A DNA stretch of 64,000 bases, taken from contig NZ_JACHGW010000004.1 of assembly GCF_014202505.1 (NCBI RefSeq), positions 434,001 through 498,000 on the forward strand. Reading direction: 5' to 3'. The position numbers were made by a program, and so were the translations under genes. The DNA is from Armatimonas rosea. GTDB lineage: Bacteria; Armatimonadota; Armatimonadia; Armatimonadales; Armatimonadaceae. Each line of letters starts with the position of its first letter. Positions within the stretch are counted from its first letter, which is position 1. This document shows positions 6,855 to 14,521 of this stretch, piece after piece. Under the pieces are notes generated by a model that was given only the letters and a program-made list of their open reading frames with translations, had not been told where the DNA came from and searched no databases.

Positions 6855-8035
6855 TACTTCTCCAGCTGTTTTTTTACTTTTAGGTTGAGATCGAACTTGC
6901 CACAGCGCTCGCAGCCGGGGAGGAAATCGCCAGACCGGAGGCGGGTGCGCAGGGCGTGCCATGCCTGCGAGCGCCAGAGCTCGGTGAAGGAGGCCGCGTT
7001 GAGGTTGCCCAGCGTCAGCTCGCTGCTGGGGTTGCAGCAGAAGCGGACATTGGCATCGCCATCGACTCGGGCGTACCAGTGCCCCGCAAAGCACCCGACC
7101 TCGTCGATAGGAAAGCGGTCCGGCGCGCTCCCGGAGAGCTCGGTGTAGAAAGCGTCCAGGTTAGCCGATGCGCCAATCGCCTCCAGCTCGGGGCGCTGGG
7201 CAACAAGCGCGGAGCGTTGCGGCTCGCTCAGCACCAACGACTGGGTCTCGTCGGTGGCGCTCATCAGCTTGAACTGCACCGACGCCCCCAGCGCTTTGGC
7301 GAGCGTGAGGGCCTTGGCTAGGACATGACAGTTGACCGCGCAGACCACAAAGACCAGCTTGAGCTGTGTCCCCGCCGCCACGACCTGGCGTAGCAGTGCG
7401 ATCAGCACATGAAAATCGGCCGCACTGCGCCCCGGATGGAACGCGACATAGGTCTCGGGATCGGCGCAGGAGAAGTTCGCCAAGATCGTGTTGAGCCCCA
7501 GCGCCAGAAAGCGCACCCGGTCCCGCACCAGGGTGAGGTTGGAGATCAGGGTCACCTTCAGCCCCGCGCTTTTGGCGTCGGCGAAGACCTCCAGGCACTC
7601 GGGGTGGGCCAGTGGATCGCCGCCGCCGGTGAAGATCACCCGCTCCGTCCCCAGTCCGGCGAGCTCGGCAAAGAGTGGCCCCAGGAGCTCCCGCCCCAGG
7701 CGCTTGCGCCGCCACTCCGCCATGGGCAGCTCTTTGCGTAGCGGCGAGTAGCTCCAGCAGGTGAGGCAGCGCAGGTTGCAGGCGTTGGTCAGCACGATAC
7801 TGACACTCTGCGGACCGAGAGTGGGGAGGAGGTTTAGGCGTGTCTCTTCTAATCGCCCCTGTGACCGCCCCCGTGGGAGGGGGGCGTCTTGCTGTCCTCG
7901 TGCCTCGGACACAAAGGGCGCTTCGCGCCCATGGCCGGAGGCCTTCGTGTCGGAGCCTGCGACGACAGCGAGACGCTCCCGTTCATGGGAGCGATCTACA
8001 CGAGGGCGATCAACACGCTCTACTTCGGAACCCAC
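6854..8035 (-). CDS. Radical SAM protein with SPASM-like C-terminus
   Basis: Radical SAM core with CNLRCLTC (C86, C90, C93, the CX3CX2C [4Fe-4S] site), GGGDPLAHPE (SAM-binding GGDP-like motif) and VTLISNLTLV. The C-terminus holds VGCFAG, VRFCCNPSSELTLGNL and a final CERCGKFD, a SPASM-like auxiliary cluster region that often handles peptide or protein substrates. The 393-residue frame begins at GTG 8035, overlapping the upstream gene by 16 nt. Residues ~14-61 are encoded entirely by a palindromic repeat (7853-7994) and do not resemble radical SAM proteins. A GTG at 7912 inside the repeat is an alternative start; no ATG or Shine-Dalgarno lies between the repeat and the conserved region (from ~residue 67). 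Coupled by TAATG to the next gene. Confidence 0.82.
   Translation of the reverse strand: MGSEVERVDRPRVDRSHERERLAVVAGSDTKASGHGREAPFVSEARGQQDAPLPRGRSQGRLEETRLNLLPTLGPQSVSIVLTNACNLRCLTCWSYSPLRKELPMAEWRRKRLGRELLGPLFAELAGLGTERVIFTGGGDPLAHPECLEVFADAKSAGLKVTLISNLTLVRDRVRFLALGLNTILANFSCADPETYVAFHPGRSAADFHVLIALLRQVVAAGTQLKLVFVVCAVNCHVLAKALTLAKALGASVQFKLMSATDETQSLVLSEPQRSALVAQRPELEAIGASANLDAFYTELSGSAPDRFPIDEVGCFAGHWYARVDGDANVRFCCNPSSELTLGNLNAASFTELWRSQAWHALRTRLRSGDFLPGCERCGKFDLNLKVKKQLEK
7853..7994. repeat. Palindromic element, family 1 (142 bp)
   Basis: Outer ends TCGCCC and GGGAGCGA. The internal arms CTTGCTGTCCTCGTGCCTC and the complement of CAGGCTCCGACACGAAG pair imperfectly over about 60 nt. The left part closely matches the copy at 25717 (CGCCCCCGT..GAGGGGGGCGTCT then CGCTGTCGTCGC). 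It lies in the 5' part of the radical SAM reading frame. Confidence 0.8.
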
Positions 8036-8520
8036 GTCTCGCCACTCAACACAAAGGTCTGCGTGTAGTTTTGATCGTCATTGGGAGCAACCTTGCGCTC
8101 GACCGTGCCGTCTTTCTTGAAGGCCCAGGTCTCGTCGAACTGCTTGTTGTTGTTGGCATCGATCTTGGCACGGTTCCAGGTAGTGTAGCCCTTGTCCTGG
8201 TCGCAGCGCAGCTCGATCACGACCCCGCCCTTCTTGACCCGCCACTTCGGTCCCTTGGCATCGGGCGTCCCCCGGTCGAGTGGCTCCTTTTGCAGCTTCA
8301 ACACCTCACGGTCCACATCGGAGAGGCTCCCCTCGGCCGGAGTTGTCGTGGCCCCTTCGCCGGGCGGGGGTGGTATAGGCATACCCTCATTCACCAGGGC
8401 CGGTGCGGCTTGCTCGGCGGCTTTATTGGCATTGCTCCGCACGACAAACAGGGCGATCGGAGCGACGAGTAGCGCCAGGCATCCGACACCCCGCAGCTTC
8501 ACAAACGTATCGTATTTCAT
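8020..8520 (-). CDS. Hypothetical membrane-anchored protein
   Basis: 166 residues. Residues ~10-27 (GVGCLALLVAPIALFVV) form one membrane segment or uncleaved signal anchor. A Pro/Thr-rich linker (PIPPPPGEGATTTPAEG) follows, then a compact C-terminal domain rich in charged residues and Trp (WRVKKGGVVIELRCDQDKGYTTWNRAKIDANNNKQFDETW). That segment looks like the DxDxNxx 'tracking variation' type of secreted domain. The ATG is 9 nt after the stop of the GH65-like lipoprotein gene, so it is probably in one operon with it. I recognise no named family. Confidence 0.7.
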   Translation of the reverse strand: MKYDTFVKLRGVGCLALLVAPIALFVVRSNANKAAEQAAPALVNEGMPIPPPPGEGATTTPAEGSLSDVDREVLKLQKEPLDRGTPDAKGPKWRVKKGGVVIELRCDQDKGYTTWNRAKIDANNNKQFDETWAFKKDGTVERKVAPNDDQNYTQTFVLSGETWVPK

Positions 8521-8529
8521 CAGACTCTC

Positions 8530-10329
8530 CTACCCCCGCGCAGCGGGAGTAACCGTTCGGCCTTGCGGCGTGACTGTCACCGTGTAGCGCTTGCCTTTGT
8601 AGCATACGCCCTGAATCTCCAGCTTTTTCCAGCCCTTGGGAAGCGCGACAGGCGCCTTACTCATCGCGTCCCAGTGGGCAAAGTCCAGCCCTCCGAAGCC
8701 ATAGAGCACCGCCTGCAAGACCCCGCCACAGCCGGTGGTAAAGACACAGCGGTCCAGCGAGCGCTTCTCAGAAAAGAGCAGGAACGGCCCGCGGACAAAC
8801 GGGCGGTAGCTGGCGCGGAACTCCTCCTCAGCCTCGGCGGCGCGGCCCAGGCGGGCGGCGATCAGCGCGTGCACGGAGTCGGTCATGGCGGGGCCGTTCT
8901 TGATGGGGCGCACTTTATGAAAATCAAAGGTCTTGGCATCGGCAGCAGGCAGCTGGGCGGGCCAGAGCAAGAGCTCCCCATCGGCCTGCTTTGTCCCAGG
9001 CTTGCCCTTATCGTCGTCGCACTTCAGGATCACGCCGTCGCTGTTCTTCGGGAAGTACATCCCATTGGCCACTGTGGTCCACTGGGGGTTGAGCGGTTTG
9101 CCCAGCGCCTTCCCGACTTCGGCGGCGGCGAGCAGGCAGCGCTGCGCCATGGCGTTGGTATAGGCATTGTTGTCTAGAGGCGTGTTCTGGAGCTCATCGG
9201 GGCCGATCACCTTTAGAATCTCCCAGCCCCTCCCTGTCTTGGTCGCCCGCGATGCCCAGTAGTCGGCGATACTGGAGAGAAGCGGCCAGCCCTTGGCGCT
9301 CATCCAGGCCTTGTCGTCGGTGGCGAGCCAGTACTGCCAGACCGCCCAGCCGATCCCTGCGGTCACGTGGCGCTCCTGTGAGAAGGTGCCCTGTACGGTC
9401 TCGTTGCCCGTCTTGGCCGACTCCCAGGGGAAGTCCGCGCCCTTGAGGCCCTGCTTGGCCGCAATCGCCTTGGCCTGCGCCAGGTGCTCGAAGCGGTACT
9501 CAAGGAGGGAGCGAGCGAGATCGGGGTGCTGCGCGAGGAGTGCGGGGAACATCCAGACCTCGGCGTCCCAGAAGATATGCCCCTTGTAGAAATCGCCCGA
9601 GAGCGCTTCCGGCGCGACAGAGAACGTGCCATTGGGCTGGACAGACTGGATCAGATCGAACATCAGCTTGTGAACCAGCTGCTGCGCCTCGGGGTCACCG
9701 TCGATGACAATATCGCGCCCCTCCCAGCGTTTTGCCCAAGTGTCTTCGTGCGACTTCCTCACGGTCGGCCAGTCCGGCAGTTTGGCATATTCCTTGGTGG
9801 GATCGGTATACGAGGTTACTTGTGACCAGGAACCATCCGGCTCATCGCGCCCACTCCCCTTTGCGGAGCTACTATTCACATTGGTAATGCTGTTGTACCC
9901 GTACACAAGAGCGGTTGTGGTGACACTACCAAGCTTGGTGGTGAGGACACCGCGCTTGAGATCCAGTGACTGCTCGTAAGGTTCGCCTGGTTTTAGGGCA
10001 AGCTCACCTGGCTTCCAGTCGGCCAGCGGCTGCAAGTTTTCGCGATTGTCGTAGACACCCGCAACAAAGGCTTTACTGTCCTTGCCTGCGCCCCCACTCG
10101 CCCCAAATGTCGCTCCAAGCATCCCACTACTTAAATAAATTCCGTGGTTGCCACGGTTGGCGTTGGGGTCGGTGGTCTTGAGCACCCACGGATCGAGGTC
10201 TTTGAAGGCTCCCGTGTCGGCGGGGGTTGCCTGCGCGAGAGGCACGGCGGGCGCATCGGGAGTGTCGGACTTGGGGCAGCCCGCGAGGACGAGAAACGGG
10301 AGGACGGCAAGGAGGCGGCAGCGATTCAT
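8530..10329 (-). CDS. GH65-like lipoprotein (trehalase/glucosyl-glycoside hydrolase family)
   Basis: 599 residues beginning with a lipoprotein signal: MNRCRLLAVLPFLVLAGC with LAGC lipobox (C18), so it is probably membrane-anchored outside the cytoplasm. The core matches GH65 (alpha,alpha)6-barrel enzymes, especially the acid-trehalase/protein-glucosylgalactosylhydroxylysine glucosidase branch: HIFWDAEVWMFPALLAQHP, ARSLLEYRFEHLAQA, GADFPWESAKTGNE, and VIGPDELQNTPLDNNAYTN, where E379 aligns with the GH65 general acid. The N-terminal beta-sandwich of GH65 enzymes is present but short. It likely acts on an alpha-glucoside by hydrolysis rather than phosphorolysis, an inference from the branch. A -10 box sits 8 nt before the ATG with no Shine-Dalgarno. 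Confidence 0.82.
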   Translation of the reverse strand: MNRCRLLAVLPFLVLAGCPKSDTPDAPAVPLAQATPADTGAFKDLDPWVLKTTDPNANRGNHGIYLSSGMLGATFGASGGAGKDSKAFVAGVYDNRENLQPLADWKPGELALKPGEPYEQSLDLKRGVLTTKLGSVTTTALVYGYNSITNVNSSSAKGSGRDEPDGSWSQVTSYTDPTKEYAKLPDWPTVRKSHEDTWAKRWEGRDIVIDGDPEAQQLVHKLMFDLIQSVQPNGTFSVAPEALSGDFYKGHIFWDAEVWMFPALLAQHPDLARSLLEYRFEHLAQAKAIAAKQGLKGADFPWESAKTGNETVQGTFSQERHVTAGIGWAVWQYWLATDDKAWMSAKGWPLLSSIADYWASRATKTGRGWEILKVIGPDELQNTPLDNNAYTNAMAQRCLLAAAEVGKALGKPLNPQWTTVANGMYFPKNSDGVILKCDDDKGKPGTKQADGELLLWPAQLPAADAKTFDFHKVRPIKNGPAMTDSVHALIAARLGRAAEAEEEFRASYRPFVRGPFLLFSEKRSLDRCVFTTGCGGVLQAVLYGFGGLDFAHWDAMSKAPVALPKGWKKLEIQGVCYKGKRYTVTVTPQGRTVTPAARG

Positions 10330-10337
10330 ACGGGGAT

Positions 10338-10343
10338 ATTTTA
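10338..10343 (-). promoter_or_regulatory. -10 box (TAAAAT) for the GH65-like gene
   Basis: Minus-strand TAAAAT ends 8 nt before the ATG at 10329. The whole gap to the divergent gene is 31 bp, leaving no room for a conventional leader. Confidence 0.6.
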
Positions 10344-10347
10344 CCGC

Positions 10348-10353
10348 TATACT
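10348..10353 (+). promoter_or_regulatory. -10 box (TATACT) for the 10361 gene
   Basis: TATACT ends 7 nt before ATG 10361. Its -35 region would fall on the start codon of the divergent lipoprotein gene. Confidence 0.6.
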
Positions 10354-10360
10354 GAGGGCG

Positions 10361-11104
10361 ATGTCGCTACGTCCTCAGAACGCTCGCCCTGCCACCCTGC
10401 ACGAGACCCTCGCGCGGCAGCTCAACAAGCGCGACCTGCGGATGGTGGAGTCTACCCTGGCCCACGATGGGCCGCAGGAGGTTCTGACCGCCTTAGCGAT
10501 TATCGTGGAGACGGAGCGGCGGCGAGAGAGAGTGCGACAGAAGCTCGGCCAGGCCCTGAGTGTTCTCATGATTCTGGGGTTCGTCGCCTGGGTGCTGGTG
10601 ACCTATGAAAACAAAGACATCGGTAGCCTTATCCTTGTGGGAGTCATTGTCCGCGTGGTCCATGCCTATGTCGGGACCGTGAGCAAGGGGGCGACTCTGC
10701 GCGGCCAGAATGCACGCTTTGTCCTGCCTGCCTGCATCCAGCGCGCCGACCGAGCCAGCCTGGGGCCGGTTCTCATCCTCGCAGAGACCGGACTCCTGGG
10801 CAGCTCCACAGAGCGCAGTGCCTGCCGGGCGTTTCTGGAGGTCGCACTCGTGCGGGCCCCCGCCGATGAGCTCTTTGCCCTCGATGAGCGCCAGCGGGCG
10901 GCCCTTCGGCTGGTCACCCACCGGGCGATCAAGCTCTCCAAGACCGACAACCGCTACACCCAGCTTGCCAGCGCCGGCCTGCTTGCGCTGGGAACTCTTC
11001 GGGATAGCCGCCTCCTCGACAGTGCTCACGAGGCCATGCAGCAACACACACGGGGTCCTGTCTGCGCGGCGGCGGAGGAGTATCTGGGCCAGATAGCGAA
11101 CTGA
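10361..11104 (+). CDS. Hypothetical two-TM membrane protein with helical-repeat tail
   Basis: 247 residues. An N-terminal basic helical region (~1-60) is followed by two membrane segments (ALSVLMILGFVAWVLV and IGSLILVGVIVRVVHAYVG, ~65-105). A soluble C-terminal part follows whose short helical pairs (LGPVLILAETGLL, YTQLASAGLLALGTL, LLDSAHEAM) look HEAT-like. First gene of a probable three-gene operon with 11111 (6-nt gap) and 12359. A much longer in-frame extension upstream exists but overlaps the divergent gene; the -10 box 7 nt before this ATG supports the start given. Function unknown. Confidence 0.72.
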   Translation: MSLRPQNARPATLHETLARQLNKRDLRMVESTLAHDGPQEVLTALAIIVETERRRERVRQKLGQALSVLMILGFVAWVLVTYENKDIGSLILVGVIVRVVHAYVGTVSKGATLRGQNARFVLPACIQRADRASLGPVLILAETGLLGSSTERSACRAFLEVALVRAPADELFALDERQRAALRLVTHRAIKLSKTDNRYTQLASAGLLALGTLRDSRLLDSAHEAMQQHTRGPVCAAAEEYLGQIAN

Positions 11105-11110
11105 GACGAT

Positions 11111-12355
11111 ATGTACGGTGTAGATGATTTTGTCCGGGCTGCCGACACGGAGCTGCGGCAGTACGATGCCCACGCCCAGCGCTTCGATAGCCTCCGCGCC
11201 AGCAATGCCGAGAAGCAGGCCGGCCTGCGCCAGCGGCTTATCGACGCACAGGCACAGCTCGCCGATGCAAGCCTCCCTGACGGCCCGACCGCGGAGAGTG
11301 TCCAGCGCCTCGCCGACCAGCTAGGAGCGCCCGCCCTGGTCTGGGGGTTTCAGGAGGTCCAAGCGCGGGGCCAGAAGATCGCCGAGCGCCTCGCCCAGCT
11401 CACGGCCAACCCGCAGTTCGCCGAGCGAGATATCAAGCTCCTGCGCCTGGAGACCGAGCTTCGGGAGGTCGAGCCGCTCTACAACGAGGCCAAGTCCGAG
11501 CGCACTCGCCTCCAGAGCCAGCCGGGTGTCCTGGAGCTCATCCGCCGGGAGTGGGGCACGCCCCGCTACCCCCACCGTGGGATCTTTCGCTTTCTCAAGT
11601 CCGAGTTTCTCCGAGACTGGAAGAACGCCGATGCCGCGGTCGCCGCGCTAAAGGCAAGAGACTTCGCGGAGATCGCACAGCGCCACGCAGACCGGGTGGA
11701 GCAAGAGTCGGTTCTGGGCGAGCGGGTCCTGCGCCTCAAGAACGAGCAAGAGGCGATCCAGGCGCTGGTCTGGGAGCACGAGAAGCTCACGGCCGAGCAG
11801 GCCGACCTGCCGCGCCAGACCCGCGCCCGCCTCGGGGAGGACCTCGCCGCCTATGCGACCGTCCGTGGCACCGACAAGCTCCCCGACCCCGAGGCGGCCA
11901 AGCGTGCGACCCTCGCCCTGGATGGGATCACCCACCAGATCTCCTACCTGGAGCAGACCCAGAGCAAGATCGACGACGACCTCACGGGGCTCTTGGAGCG
12001 GGCGGCAAAGCTGCGCGACGAGAAACTGCGCTACGAGACCGACCGCTACCGCTACCGCAACAAGAGCTTCTCTCAGGACCAGTGGGACAAGCGCTTTGGT
12101 CGCACGGGCCGCTACCAGAAGCTCGGGGACCGCTATGAGCGGGTCACCGAGGTGGTCTATGTCTACGACGACTACTACCGACCGTCGCTCCTGGAAGAGT
12201 TCCTGTGGTGGGATGTCATCACCGACGGTCGCATCGACGGCAACTTTATCCCAGAAGTGGCCGAGTACCGTGAGGTCCACCCCGACTACGCCTACGAACG
12301 CCCCGTCTACGACTCCGGCTCCTCCGACAGCTCCTGGGACCGCGACGACTCCTAG
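11111..12355 (+). CDS. Hypothetical coiled-coil protein
   Basis: 414 residues, almost entirely charged heptad-like helix for residues ~1-300 (for example QGLRQRLIDAQAQLADA-type patterns and LREVEPLYNEAKSERTRLQ). It ends in an acidic Tyr/Ser/Asp-rich tail with YVYDDYYRPSLLEEFLWWD and SGSSDSSWDRDDS. No signal peptide, membrane segment or catalytic motif is apparent. It follows the previous stop by 6 nt and precedes the glycosyltransferase by 3 nt, so it is surely co-transcribed. A scaffold role with the membrane protein and the glycosyltransferase is possible but is only inference from position. Confidence 0.72.
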   Translation: MYGVDDFVRAADTELRQYDAHAQRFDSLRASNAEKQAGLRQRLIDAQAQLADASLPDGPTAESVQRLADQLGAPALVWGFQEVQARGQKIAERLAQLTANPQFAERDIKLLRLETELREVEPLYNEAKSERTRLQSQPGVLELIRREWGTPRYPHRGIFRFLKSEFLRDWKNADAAVAALKARDFAEIAQRHADRVEQESVLGERVLRLKNEQEAIQALVWEHEKLTAEQADLPRQTRARLGEDLAAYATVRGTDKLPDPEAAKRATLALDGITHQISYLEQTQSKIDDDLTGLLERAAKLRDEKLRYETDRYRYRNKSFSQDQWDKRFGRTGRYQKLGDRYERVTEVVYVYDDYYRPSLLEEFLWWDVITDGRIDGNFIPEVAEYREVHPDYAYERPVYDSGSSDSSWDRDDS

Positions 12356-12358
12356 CGC

Positions 12359-13636
12359 ATGCGCCGTGCTCCTTCCCCGCTACGGGTTCTCTTCTACGCG
12401 GTCAATGGCCTCGGGCTGGGGCACTTGACCCGGACGATTGCGATTGCACGCCAGCTACGCCGCCTGTGCTGGGCGCTGGGGGAGCCGCTGGAGGTGGCGA
12501 TCCTGACCTCAAGCGAGGGCGATGGCCTCGCGCTGGTGCACGACTTTCCCGCCTTTAAGATTCCGTCGAAGAACATTGTTGCCGGAGGAGGACTGAGCGC
12601 CGCACGGTACCGAAAACTGGGCAAGCAGTGGGTCTGGAACGCAATCAACCTCTTTGCCCCTGATATCCTCGTGGTCGATACCTTTCCCGCAGGCAGCTTC
12701 CATGAGCTCTACGACGTGCTGGACCTGGGGAGCAAGAATGTCTTTGTCTGCCGCGCGATCCGGGCCGACGTGGCGACCCAGCCCGCGTTTCAGAGCGCCC
12801 TGCGCGGCTACGACAAGATTGTCCTGCCGGAAGAGGACGGCTTCAACGACACGCCGCTTCCGGAGCACGCTCGCGAGAAAGCAGTCGGGGTGCCGCCGAT
12901 CTTGCTGCGCTCTGTCGAGGAGACCTACGAGCGGGCTGAGGCACGGGAGCGGCTGGGGATTCCGCTGGGTGCGACCGCGCTCTATGCCTCGACCGGTGGC
13001 GGGGGCGATAAAGACGCCGAGGCACTCTTTGAGCAGCTGGTGGCCACCGCGCGGGCGCTCCCGGAGATTCACTTTACGCTCGGTGCGGGGATGCTCTACC
13101 GGGGACGAGAGTTTCCGGCGCCCAATGTCTCCTGGACCCGGCGGCCCGTGCTGAGTGAGTGCTTTCGGGCCTTCGATGGCGCGATCACCGCGGGCGGCTT
13201 CAACTCGGTCTGGGAGCTGCTCCACAGCGGGGTCCCCTGCCTATTCCTCCCCTTGGCGCGGGGCTGGGACGACCAAGAGGCGCGGGTGGAGCGCTGTGTC
13301 GCTGCCGGCGCGGGGGTTCGCCTCAGTGGGCTCGACCCGGAGGCGATCACGGCCGGGCTCGCCGCACTGCCACGCACGATCCCGACGCTTGCGCCGCGCA
13401 ACGGTGCCCTCGCCGCGGCGGAGGAGATTCTCGGGCTGGTCTTTGCCGAGGAGCGAATCGACGATGCCGCGCTCCTGTGCGATCCCGGTCCGCTCTTCGC
13501 CGCGGCGCAGCAGGGTGTCGGCGAGGAGAAGCTCCTCAAGGCCGCCGCCAAGCGCTGGAAAGACGAGCCCGAGCACTCTCCCGATGCCGCCGAGGCGCTG
13601 CTCAGCTCGCTCCTTGCGCCGCAAGAGATGCATTGA
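12359..13636 (+). CDS. Glycosyltransferase, MurG/GT28-like
   Basis: 425 residues. The N-terminal Rossmann lobe starts LRVLFYAVNGLGLGHLTRTIAIARQL, the glycine-rich GxGHxxR loop of GT28/MurG-like enzymes. The C-terminal lobe has YASTGGGGDKDAEALFEQLV, GAITAGGFNSVWELLHSGVPCLFLPLARGWDDQEARVERCV, the donor-binding GGxxS..E...G.P...P....DQ..NA pattern. It probably transfers a sugar from an NDP-sugar to an unknown acceptor; membrane anchoring is not evident. Last gene of the 10361-13636 operon. Its 3' end overlaps the convergent gene at 13602 by 35 bp. Confidence 0.82.
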   Translation: MRRAPSPLRVLFYAVNGLGLGHLTRTIAIARQLRRLCWALGEPLEVAILTSSEGDGLALVHDFPAFKIPSKNIVAGGGLSAARYRKLGKQWVWNAINLFAPDILVVDTFPAGSFHELYDVLDLGSKNVFVCRAIRADVATQPAFQSALRGYDKIVLPEEDGFNDTPLPEHAREKAVGVPPILLRSVEETYERAEARERLGIPLGATALYASTGGGGDKDAEALFEQLVATARALPEIHFTLGAGMLYRGREFPAPNVSWTRRPVLSECFRAFDGAITAGGFNSVWELLHSGVPCLFLPLARGWDDQEARVERCVAAGAGVRLSGLDPEAITAGLAALPRTIPTLAPRNGALAAAEEILGLVFAEERIDDAALLCDPGPLFAAAQQGVGEEKLLKAAAKRWKDEPEHSPDAAEALLSSLLAPQEMH

Positions 13637-14459
13637 GCTGGCGGACGTAGTCGCTCTTGAGGTGCTCCGGTGCGCCGAGACCGAACTGGTGCTGCTTGCC
13701 CTGAAGATCGTTGACGGAGAGCGCCATGGCACGCGAGCCCTTTTGACGGAGTGTCGGAACCTCCAGGCTCACCCGGCTCTGGGGCCCCAGCTCGATACGC
13801 CGCTCCCGCACCCAGAACCCCAGCTTCTTGCGCAGCACCAGTGTCCTGCCAAAGAGCTCCAGGTTCTCGCTGGATGCGATCTCCAGCGCGCCTCGGGCCA
13901 TCATAAATCCCACGCCAAAAAAGAGGGAGTAGAAGGCGAGCAAGAAGAGCGCCACTGGGCCAAAGGCCTTCCACATCCCCCCGATCATGAGGGTCGCATG
14001 GAAGGTGGTGAAGCTCAGCCAGGCCAGCGAGAACAGCCCCATCCCCCCCGCTGCCGCCAGGCTTCCGGGGGCGAGGGCGAGCTCCACCTTCTCAGGCACC
14101 ACCGCGGTGCTCCCCAGCTCGGTGCGCGCCGCTGCCTCGGCGATCTTGGACCGGAGGTCTGTGAGGTTCACGGTACCCGAACTGCCTTGCAGGGTGCGCT
14201 TGAGAGGTTCCTCGACACTCTTGAGGTGCGCCAGCGCCTCACGCACTGTTGTTAGGAGCACCTGGTCGTCTTGAGTCGCCCAGGCACTCAGCTCCACCAA
14301 GACCCGCTCGCCGTCTTTTTGGAGCGCCTGGACGGTCTTGAGGCGCTCCTGCGGGCTCTCCGTCCCAATCTCCAGAACGGGGGCAAAGCGTGTCAGCCAG
14401 CCCTCGGCCTGGCGACGTGCTCCCAGGATATCCGTGGCAGCAGAGTAGCGTTGATCCAT
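13602..14459 (-). CDS. Hypothetical membrane protein
   Basis: 285 residues. Residues ~1-125 are soluble and helical (repeated LKTVQALQKDGERVLVELSAW-type amphipathic stretches). Then come two to three hydrophobic segments (GSLAAAGGMGLFSLAWLSF, AFGPVALFLLAFYSLFFGVGFMM). A C-terminal soluble domain of beta strands follows (LELFGRTLVLRKKLGFWV, RIELGPQSRVSLEV) that resembles a PH-like fold. No enzyme motif. Convergent with the glycosyltransferase gene (35-bp overlap) and divergent from gcvT (62-bp gap). Function unknown. Confidence 0.68.
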   Translation of the reverse strand: MDQRYSAATDILGARRQAEGWLTRFAPVLEIGTESPQERLKTVQALQKDGERVLVELSAWATQDDQVLLTTVREALAHLKSVEEPLKRTLQGSSGTVNLTDLRSKIAEAAARTELGSTAVVPEKVELALAPGSLAAAGGMGLFSLAWLSFTTFHATLMIGGMWKAFGPVALFLLAFYSLFFGVGFMMARGALEIASSENLELFGRTLVLRKKLGFWVRERRIELGPQSRVSLEVPTLRQKGSRAMALSVNDLQGKQHQFGLGAPEHLKSDYVRQLNASLAAQGAS

Positions 14460-14505
14460 AATTTTATTCTTGGTTGCGAGGGGTGATTAAGACAGTCTGA
14501 AAGGG

Positions 14506-14511
14506 TATAAT
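14506..14511 (+). promoter_or_regulatory. -10 box (TATAAT) for the gcv operon
   Basis: A consensus TATAAT ends 10 nt before the gcvT ATG. The mRNA would start about 3-4 nt before the ATG, leaving no room for a glycine riboswitch or a Shine-Dalgarno. No good -35 is visible at 17 bp spacing. Confidence 0.65.
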
Positions 14512-14521
14512 CGTCAACGGC

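Noticed and set aside
14460-14521. Glycine riboswitch upstream of gcvT
   Set aside because: The gap is too short and the -10 box lies 10 nt from the start codon.
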